Source of the DNA: Solirubrobacteraceae bacterium
Lineage (GTDB): Bacteria; Actinomycetota; Thermoleophilia; Solirubrobacterales; Solirubrobacteraceae
DNA: 5,736 nt
Assembly (NCBI GenBank): GCA_030038955.1
Contig: JASHQV010000263.1
Coordinates: 1-5,736 of the forward strand
Direction: 5' to 3'
Shown here in pieces: positions 1-4,384 of the stretch (position 1 is its first letter; each line of letters begins with the position of its first letter). The notes beneath the pieces are model-generated. The model was not told the origin of the DNA. It did not search any database and worked only from the letters and a program-made list of their open reading frames with translations. The translations under genes were made by a program, and so were the position numbers.

Positions 1-2
1 GA

Positions 3-1076
3 CTGCGCCTGAGCCGCACCCGGAGGCCGCTGGATCTCGGTCACGGCTGGGATCGTGGCGTGCCCAGAACCTGGATCGCCGAGTTGCTCGACGACTGGCG
101 AGGGTTCGACGTCGAGGCGCTACAAGGGCGGCTCGATCTGCTCACCCATTACCGAGCGCAGGTCGGCGATCAGCAGCTCCACGTCGTCCGGGTCGAAGGT
201 CGTGGGCCGCGGCCGATGCCGCTGTTGCTCACGCACGGATGGCCGGGATCGTTCCTCGAATACTTGAAGCTAGCTCCGTTGCTCGCAGATCCTGCGGCGC
301 ATCCGGCTGATGCGTTCACGCTGATCATCCCGTCGCTGCCCGGGTTCGGGTTCAGCGGTCCGCCGCCTCACGAGGGACGCACCGCCCGCGACGTGGCTAG
401 GATCTGGCATCGGCTGATGGCCGAAGGATTCGGCTACGAGCGGTATGCCGCCCACGGCAGCGACCTCGGGGCGGGGGTGACCGGCTGGCTGGCGCGTGAG
501 CGTCCGGACAGCGTTGTCGGCATTCATCTCGCGACGCCCGGCCTCGCTGCCCCTGCCGATGATCGCTCGGCGGCCGAGGAGCGCTTCGCCGCGGCTGCGG
601 CCAGGTGGACGGTGGACGAGGGCGGCTACATGCATGAGCACGCGACCAAGCCCGCTACTCTCGCCGCCGCCCTGTCCGACAGTCCCGCCGGGCTGGCGGC
701 GTGGATCGGTGAGAAGGTGGTGGCCTGGAGCAGCGAGCGGGCCGGCGGCGTCTCCGCGTTCGACCGGGATCTTCTCCTATCCACGCTCACCCTGTACTGG
801 GTGACCAATACGATCGCCACCTCACTGCTGCCGTACTGGGCCTACCAGCATGCGGACGCCGCGTTGCCGGCGGACGATCCCTCCTCGGTGCCAACGTCGG
901 TCACTCTCTTCGGTGGCGAGCGCGTACCGTTCCCCAAGCCGCCCCGCGCGCTCGCGGAGCGGTTCTACAACGTCACCGACTGGTCCGAGTATCCGGTGGG
1001 GGGTCACTTCCCAGCGGTGGCGGAGCCAGAGCTTCTCGCCGATGTGATCAGGCGGTTCTTGCGACCGTTGCGATAG
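3..1076 (+). CDS. Epoxide hydrolase, microsomal (EPHX1) type, 5'-truncated by window edge
   Basis: This alpha/beta-hydrolase would open epoxides to diols through an Asp-ester intermediate, probably in the cytosol. Residues are numbered from the codon at base 3 (357 visible). Residues 1-60 are the end of the EHN domain; the stretch LDLGHGWDRGVP is typical of it and runs through the GTG at base 60, so that GTG is an internal Val and the true start lies upstream. HGWPGS at 78-83 is the oxyanion-hole motif. The nucleophile elbow is HGSDLGA with Asp154; the family usually has GGDWG, so Ser and Leu are variants. Tyr209 (GGYMHEHATKP) and Tyr278 (LLPYW) match the two epoxide-polarising tyrosines. GGHF gives the general base His335, and Glu306 is the likely charge-relay acid. 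The set looks complete, so the enzyme is probably active. It ends with TAG. The substrate cannot be told from sequence, and no partner gene is visible. Confidence 0.9.
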   Translation: MRLSRTRRPLDLGHGWDRGVPRTWIAELLDDWRGFDVEALQGRLDLLTHYRAQVGDQQLHVVRVEGRGPRPMPLLLTHGWPGSFLEYLKLAPLLADPAAHPADAFTLIIPSLPGFGFSGPPPHEGRTARDVARIWHRLMAEGFGYERYAAHGSDLGAGVTGWLARERPDSVVGIHLATPGLAAPADDRSAAEERFAAAAARWTVDEGGYMHEHATKPATLAAALSDSPAGLAAWIGEKVVAWSSERAGGVSAFDRDLLLSTLTLYWVTNTIATSLLPYWAYQHADAALPADDPSSVPTSVTLFGGERVPFPKPPRALAERFYNVTDWSEYPVGGHFPAVAEPELLADVIRRFLRPLR

Positions 1077-1143
1077 CCAGCTGATTGACACTCGCAGGTG
1101 GTTGTCGCACACGTGGCCGCGGACGGGCCGTGCCGATCAGATT

Positions 1144-1177
1144 GTGATGACTCAGATCGTGTGATGACTCAGATCGA
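1144..1177. repeat. 17-bp tandem duplication (two copies)
   Basis: The unit GTGATGACTCAGATCGT occurs at 1144-1160, and again at 1161-1177 with only the last base changed (16 of 17 identical). CAGATT at 1138-1143 resembles the end of another unit. It is either a recent slippage duplication or a doubled binding site upstream of the DUF2332 gene. Confidence 0.8.
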
Positions 1178-1232
1178 CCGTCGCCTGACCTTGCGTTCGC
1201 GGCCCGGACGCGCTGACCATGCGATCGGCCCG

Positions 1233-1293
1233 GCGATCGCGCCCGCGGGTCGAAATTCGCCAGACTATCCGTCGATATTCGACCCGCGATCGC
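1233..1293. promoter_or_regulatory. Long inverted repeat upstream of DUF2332 gene (possible operator or leader hairpin)
   Basis: CGCGGGTCGAA at 1244-1254 is exactly inverted as TTCGACCCGCG at 1278-1288. The arms extend outward to GCGATCGC on both sides (1233-1240 and 1286-1293) if a six-base insertion in the left arm is allowed. The 23-base centre is relatively AT-rich. No T-run follows either arm, so a classical intrinsic terminator is unlikely. It sits 80 bases before the GTG start, which suits an operator or a structured 5' leader; the role is inferred from position only. Confidence 0.4.
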
Positions 1294-1358
1294 ACACCGG
1301 CCGGAGCGCGTCCGGTACGCACACGTCCGCGCAGGTCACAGGCCGTAACGCCACGTGT

Positions 1359-1363
1359 GGAAG
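1359..1363 (+). promoter_or_regulatory. Ribosome binding site deciding the GTG 1373 start
   Basis: GGAAG lies nine bases before GTG 1373. The alternative in-frame GTG at 1355 overlaps this region and has no purine-rich site of its own, so 1373 is preferred. Confidence 0.5.
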
Positions 1364-1372
1364 ACTCAGCTG

Positions 1373-2557
1373 GTGAGCGACGTGAGGCGGCCTCGATTCG
1401 GGGGCGCGGGCGACTCGGGCACCGCGGGGCTGTCGCTGGCCGACCGCTTCCGCCGCCACGCCGATGCCCTGGTCCGCCACGGCCGCTCGCCACTTTGTGC
1501 CCGCCTGATGTACGACGCCGCTGGCGACCTCGATGCTGGCGGGGTGACGGCCAGGCTGTTCGCCGGCGTGCCCGCGCCGTCTGGATCGGTGCCGCAGCTG
1601 CGGCTGCTCGCCGCGCTGCACTACCTCGTCCTCGCCGGCCGTGCGCCGCGTCTGGCGGCGTTCTATCCGAGCGCGGCTGGCACGCTGCCGCCGGACAAGG
1701 TGTGGCAGGTCGCACTGCCGACACTCGAGCAGCACTTCGACTGGGTCAAGCAGCGGCTTCACGGTCCGGTGCAAACCAACGAGCCGGGTCGGTCGGCCGT
1801 GCTGTTTGCAGGATTGCTGTGGGTGGCAGCTCGCCACGAGCATCCGATTCGGCTACTCGAGATCGGCGCCAGTGGCGGACTCAACCTGATCCCCGACCGT
1901 TACTGCTATGTCGTGGACGGCAAGGAGCTTGGCGATGCTGGCTCACCGGTGCGCTTCAACGAGCCGTGGCAGCCGCCCCCCACGGTCGACGTTCACGCGG
2001 CCGCGCGGAAGCTGACGATCGTGTCGCGAGCTGGATGCGACCGGATGCCGTTGGATCCAACGGCATCCGAGGATCGCCTCACGCTCCTGTCCTACATATG
2101 GCCGGACGAGACCGAGCGGATCGAGCGGCTCAAAGCGGCGCTCGAGCTCGTTGCCGCCGCGCCCGCGCCGATCCAGCGACAGTGCGCCAGCGCCTGGCTG
2201 GAGCGCGTGCTGGGCACAGGTGGCGACGGCGAGCTGACGGTCATCTGGCAGTCGGTTTTCCGTCAGTACGTCGACGCCGAGGAGTGGACGGCCATCGAGG
2301 ACACGATCGGCCGAGCGGCAACTCGCGACCCGACGCTCACCTGGCTGAGCATGGAGCCGGGCGACGACCATCTCGCGGACATGCGTCTCGTCTGCCGCAC
2401 CGGCTACCCGCATCACGAATGCGTGCTGGCAAGCTGCGGCGACCACGGCCCGCCCGTGATCTGGAACGAACGACCGCAGCGCTCGCCAGCGGTCGCTGAG
2501 CAGCGCGCATCGGTCGGCGCCCAGCCGGCATCGCGCGCCGGCGAGCACGGCTGCTAA
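1373..2557 (+). CDS. DUF2332 family protein
   Basis: This 394-residue protein matches the DUF2332 family, common in actinobacteria and proteobacteria and of unknown function. Family-like blocks seen in order are: ADRFRRHADAL with SPLCARLM (23-46), QTNEPGRSA (134-142), LLEIGASGGLNL (161-172), RAGCDRMPLDP (219-229), LLSYIWPDETERIERL (238-253), LTWLSMEPG (322-330) and a terminal CGDHGPPVIW (355-364). The EIGASGGLNL block resembles the glycine-rich motif I of SAM-dependent methyltransferases, so a methyltransferase-like Rossmann fold is plausible but unproven. No signal peptide or membrane segment is seen. Residues 365-394 form an Arg/Ala/Ser-rich tail past the usual end of the domain. GTG 1373 is chosen over GTG 1355 because GGAAG lies nine bases before it. 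The stop codon TAA is also the left flank of the insertion-like element downstream. Confidence 0.85.
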   Translation: MSDVRRPRFGGAGDSGTAGLSLADRFRRHADALVRHGRSPLCARLMYDAAGDLDAGGVTARLFAGVPAPSGSVPQLRLLAALHYLVLAGRAPRLAAFYPSAAGTLPPDKVWQVALPTLEQHFDWVKQRLHGPVQTNEPGRSAVLFAGLLWVAARHEHPIRLLEIGASGGLNLIPDRYCYVVDGKELGDAGSPVRFNEPWQPPPTVDVHAAARKLTIVSRAGCDRMPLDPTASEDRLTLLSYIWPDETERIERLKAALELVAAAPAPIQRQCASAWLERVLGTGGDGELTVIWQSVFRQYVDAEEWTAIEDTIGRAATRDPTLTWLSMEPGDDHLADMRLVCRTGYPHHECVLASCGDHGPPVIWNERPQRSPAVAEQRASVGAQPASRAGEHGC

Positions 2558-2610
2558 GAGCGCCTCTCAAAATGAGCGCACGCCGGATGCGTCCCATCAC
2601 CGGCGCTGGC

Positions 2611-2697
2611 TCACCACCCGCGGTCTTGCAGGTATTTCAATACCTGCTGCGACCACAGGCGGCGCCCAGCTTGGTCCTGGAACGCCTCGATCGCACG
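2611..2697 (-). pseudogene. Possible C-terminal gene remnant inside the insertion-like element
   Basis: On the minus strand a 28-codon open stretch ends in TGA at 2611-2613 and is closed upstream by TGA at 2698-2700, which lies in the terminal repeat. It reads RAIEAFQDQAGRR then LWSQQVLKYLQDRGW, which has a protein-like, helix-prone look. Its stop lies 35 bases inside the left terminal repeat, the place expected for the end of a transposase in an internally deleted IS. I do not recognise the family, and a stretch this short may be chance. Confidence 0.25.
2628..2647. repeat. 20-bp palindrome GCAGGTATT-TC-AATACCTGC
   Basis: Two perfect nine-base arms (2628-2636 and 2639-2647) are separated by TC. 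As RNA this gives about a seven-pair stem with a TTTCAA loop, without a following T-run. It lies inside the insertion-like element between convergent stops. It could be a protein binding site, a weak bidirectional stem, or a chance palindrome inside the remnant reading frame. Confidence 0.6.
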
Positions 2698-2714
2698 TCA
2701 TTTTGTTCCACGCT

Positions 2715-3806
2715 CTAAGGCAGACCGGGATTCGCCACCCCATGTGCCTCGAGGATCTGCCGGTGCAGGTCGAGCAGCCGCGGCACCTCCTCGGACGCGA
2801 CGCGCCCCATCCCGCACTCCGTGCAGATTCCCCAGTCGCGCGCTCCGGACTGCGACTCCGCCAGGCGGGCGTCGATCAGCCCGACCTGCTCGTCGGTCGT
2901 GCCCGCCGGTTGCTCGTCGGGGTGGTAGGGCACGAGCGCGAAGTACAGCTCGGTCTCCGGGCCAGCGCGAAGCTCGCGCAGCGGCGCGAAGTAACCCTGC
3001 TCGCGCTGGTTCTGTGGCACCGTGAACGAGAACCAGTCGACCGGCCGGCGCGCCGCGGCGAGAACCGCATCCACCAGCTGCACCTGCAGCGCCAGCGATT
3101 CAGGCTGCATGAAGTGGCGGTGGCCGTAGTCTCCGTAGCACAGGTGCATCCCAACGGGCACGTCTTCGGGGACGTGATCCGCGGACCGCGCGAGGCCGGG
3201 CACGATCTCGTCGAGCGATGCGCGCGTGCCGGGCCCGAAGCCTCCTTCCAGCAGCCCGATCTCGACCGCCACGTCCCACTGCACCGCGCAGCGATCGTGG
3301 GGAATCACGGCCAGCGCGCGGTCGAGATCGGCGAACAGGGCGGCCTCGTATGAGGCGGCCAGGCCGGGGAGATCCTCGGGCGTGATCGTTCCCGCGAGCG
3401 GTGCGATCGGCGTTGGGTACTGCATCTGGAAGCGGACGTCGGCGGGGATCGTCCCGTCCGCCTGCAGTCCGGCGAACAGCTCGAACGACGTGCCGTACGC
3501 GTCCGCGTACCCCAGGTTCGGCCACCTGACCGCGTCGGGGGAGACGCCCGCGACGAGGCGCAGCTTCGGCATCGCCGGCGCTTCGGCGCCGCCGGTGTCG
3601 TATGCCCGGTCGCGCCCCAGCGACTCGAGCTCTGGCATCTGCGCGAACTTCTCGACTTGGAACTGGATCCAGTAGTTGCGCTCGCCCGTCTCGCCGTCGG
3701 TCATCCGCCGGACCCCGTGTGGGATCCGCGAGCTGATCTCCCGCATCACGGTATCGGCGTCCGGCAGGTTCACCGAGCCGTTGAAGTGAACGCCGCTGAT
3801 CGGCAT
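2715..3806 (-). CDS. MetE/UROD-like TIM-barrel protein, function unknown
   Basis: This 363-residue protein resembles the uroporphyrinogen decarboxylase / cobalamin-independent methionine synthase superfamily. Seen: N-terminal MPISGVHFNGSVN; RRMTDGETGERNYWIQFQ (33-50), typical of this uncharacterised family; PTPIAPLAGTITPEDLPGL (131-149); QWDVAVE (176-182), in the place of the MetE QxDEP-type strand; MHLCYGDYGHRHF (220-232); and ICTECGMGR (327-335). His221, Cys223 and Cys331 line up with three MetE zinc ligands (H-x-C and a late CG). The strand that should carry the Glu ligand reads WFSFTVPQNQ, so that ligand appears absent. A zinc-dependent thiol or C1-transfer role is possible but not shown. 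ATG 3806 is chosen because GGAGG stands five bases before it; the upstream Arg-rich extension to 3926 is rejected. The TAG stop overlaps the edge of the insertion-like element. Confidence 0.75.
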   Translation of the reverse strand: MPISGVHFNGSVNLPDADTVMREISSRIPHGVRRMTDGETGERNYWIQFQVEKFAQMPELESLGRDRAYDTGGAEAPAMPKLRLVAGVSPDAVRWPNLGYADAYGTSFELFAGLQADGTIPADVRFQMQYPTPIAPLAGTITPEDLPGLAASYEAALFADLDRALAVIPHDRCAVQWDVAVEIGLLEGGFGPGTRASLDEIVPGLARSADHVPEDVPVGMHLCYGDYGHRHFMQPESLALQVQLVDAVLAAARRPVDWFSFTVPQNQREQGYFAPLRELRAGPETELYFALVPYHPDEQPAGTTDEQVGLIDARLAESQSGARDWGICTECGMGRVASEEVPRLLDLHRQILEAHGVANPGLP

Positions 3807-3907
3807 CGCATCCTCCGCTCTATCTCGTGGTTGGCGGCGGCGGCGGCCACCGCGTCGGCGCTGGTGAGATTCTCGCCGCCGTCGCGAGGTGGATGTAGCA
3901 TCGCAGC
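3807..3907. promoter_or_regulatory. Divergent spacer between the MetE-like gene and the small ORF
   Basis: This 101-base region must hold the promoter of the minus-strand gene and, if the small plus-strand ORF is real, that one too. It contains five GGC triplets in a row (3833-3847). A purine-rich GAGGTGGA at 3886-3893 may serve the small ORF at a long 14-base spacing. I could not identify a convincing -35/-10 pair on either strand. Confidence 0.35.
3812..3816 (-). promoter_or_regulatory. Strong Shine-Dalgarno GGAGG for the MetE/UROD-like gene
   Basis: On the minus strand GGAGG is followed after five bases (ATGCG) by the ATG at 3806-3804. It fixes the start. The ATG inside the spacer is out of frame. 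Confidence 0.75.
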
Positions 3908-4108
3908 ATGTCCCCTGGCTCAGCACCGTGGCCGAATCCGTCTCAGATGCATCAGCTGGGCGAGCAGATTGCGGATGAGCGTGAGGCGGAGGCCGCCGCG
4001 CGCGAGGAGATACAGGAGCAGCTACGGGAGCACAGAGCGGAGCAGCCGCGCCGCTCGTCGTGGCTGCCGCGGGCGTTCCGTCGCTTGTTCACTCGCCGGC
4101 AGGACTGA
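3908..4108 (+). CDS. Small charged hypothetical protein
   Basis: This 66-residue protein has three parts. The N-terminus (1-13) is rich in Pro and Ser. Residues 14-46 are dominated by Glu, Ala, Gln and Arg (QIADEREAEAAAREEIQEQL) and are predicted by eye to be one long helix, perhaps a coiled coil. The basic aromatic tail SWLPRAFRRLFTRR (51-64) could be an amphipathic helix touching a membrane or nucleic acid. There is no signal peptide or cysteine. Codon third positions are mostly G or C, as in the neighbours. The ribosome site is weak (GAGGTGGA, 14 bases before the ATG); ATG 3947 is a possible alternative start. It is transcribed away from the MetE-like gene and followed by a hairpin. No family is recognised, and a non-coding explanation remains possible. 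Confidence 0.5.
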   Translation: MSPGSAPWPNPSQMHQLGEQIADEREAEAAAREEIQEQLREHRAEQPRRSSWLPRAFRRLFTRRQD

Positions 4109-4152
4109 GCGCCGCCTGCGATCCAGGGTCCTACCGAGGGCCCCAAAAGCTG

Positions 4153-4190
4153 TCGGAGTCTCGGCGCCAGCCCCGGCGCCGAGACTCCGA
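4153..4190 (-). terminator. 16-bp perfect hairpin with T-run on the minus strand
   Basis: TCGGAGTCTCGGCGCC (4153-4168) is exactly inverted at 4175-4190 around the loop AGCCCC. Read on the minus strand, the stem is followed after CAGC by TTTT (4148-4145), which suits an intrinsic terminator for leftward transcription from the propeller gene. On the plus strand it lies 44 bases after the small ORF and is followed by a C-rich stretch, so it may also stop rightward transcripts without a U-tract. Confidence 0.7.
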
Positions 4191-4330
4191 ACCGTCCCCC
4201 GACTGCGCCCCCAACGTGCTCGTAGAGTCGCACGTTCGTGGCCGTCTGGGACTAGACCAAGGGTTCGTTTCGCACTAGCCCTTCCGGTAGGACCGGATTC
4301 CGGGGGGGCGGGTGTCCGGCGAGCGAAGCC
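4191..4330. other. Non-coding part of convergent spacer with minor stems and a G-run
   Basis: Between the two large hairpins lie AACGTGC at 4213-4219 inverted as GCACGTT at 4230-4236 (10-base loop), CCGGT at 4284-4288 inverted at 4292-4296, and a run of seven G at 4302-4308 followed by GGG at 4310-4312. No gene or tRNA is seen; GGTTCG at 4262-4267 lacks any matching tRNA arms. Confidence 0.5.
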
Positions 4331-4369
4331 GGGGGGCGGCGCGCCCGCGACGCGGGCGCGCCGCCCCCC
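4331..4369 (-). terminator. 19-bp perfect GC hairpin just after the propeller gene stop
   Basis: GGGGGGCGGCGCGCCCGCG (4331-4349) is exactly inverted at 4351-4369 with a single A between the arms, so the real loop is the central few bases. Every paired base is G or C. It starts 15 bases downstream of the minus-strand TGA and lacks a T-run on that side, as seen in U-tract-free terminators of high-GC actinobacteria. It may also block rightward transcripts or protect the 3' end of the mRNA. Confidence 0.7.
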
Positions 4370-4384
4370 AAACGCAAGTCGGCG

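Larger units (their letters stand above)
1077..1372. other. Spacer between epoxide hydrolase and DUF2332 genes
   Basis: This stretch of about 300 bases separates two genes on the same strand. It holds a weak GC stem just after the first gene (GCAC and GGCC at 1107-1118 against GGCC and GTGC at 1126-1133, with a bulge and no T-run), a 17-bp tandem duplication and a long inverted repeat, the last two listed separately. A 92-codon open frame from GTG 1098 to TGA 1374-1376 crosses it, but it has no ribosome site or recognisable protein character. I see no convincing -35/-10 pair. The length and structured DNA suggest that the DUF2332 gene has its own promoter. Confidence 0.6.
2558..2715. mobile_element. 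MITE-like or decayed IS element, about 158 bp, with terminal inverted repeats and TAA flanks
   Basis: The left end GAGCGCCTCTCAAAATGA (2558-2575) is repeated inverted at 2698-2715; read inward, that end is GAGCGTGGAACAAAATGA. The match is 13 of 18, as GAGCG and CAAAATGA are identical around five differing bases. TAA stands directly outside both ends (2555-2557 and 2716-2718), as a 3-bp target duplication would. GAG-type ends with a CAAAA block and a TNA-like duplication recall the IS5 family (IS1031/IS427-like groups), an assignment from memory. There is no intact transposase. The element fills the gap between two convergent genes and leaves both stop codons in place. Confidence 0.5.

Noticed and set aside
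60..62. GTG at 60 as the start of the epoxide hydrolase
   Set aside because: The frame is open upstream and the upstream codons match the EHN domain, so this is an internal Val.
1233..1293. GCGATCGC octamers as HIP1 sites
   Set aside because: HIP1 is a cyanobacterial signature. The two copies here are simply the outer ends of one inverted repeat in an actinobacterial-looking sequence.
1355..1357. Alternative GTG start for the DUF2332 gene
   Set aside because: GTG 1373 has GGAAG nine bases upstream; 1355 has no comparable site and adds only six residues.
1098..1376. 92-codon frame ending in TGA that overlaps the GTG start at 1373
   Set aside because: It has no ribosome site or protein-like composition, and it runs through the repeats. 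The overlap with the start codon was considered as translational coupling but is not supported.
1219..2499. 426-codon plus-strand open frame overlapping the DUF2332 gene
   Set aside because: Its translation is a low-complexity Arg/Ala/Gly-rich product typical of a shifted frame in GC-rich DNA, while the overlapping frame has clear family motifs.
2703..3353. 216-codon plus-strand frame antisense to the MetE-like gene
   Set aside because: It is a mirror-frame shadow of a conserved protein and has no motifs of its own.
3807..3926. 40-residue N-terminal extension of the MetE-like protein
   Set aside because: The extension is Arg-rich low complexity and includes the GGC repeat. ATG 3806 has a clear GGAGG at a good distance and starts at the conserved sequence.
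4240..4300. Possible tRNA suggested by GGTTCG followed by a short stem
   Set aside because: No acceptor, D or anticodon arm can be built around it and there is no cloverleaf spacing.
4302..4336. G-quadruplex suggested by runs of G7, GGG and G6
   Set aside because: The last loop would be about 18 bases, and the G6 run is already used in the perfect 19-bp hairpin.
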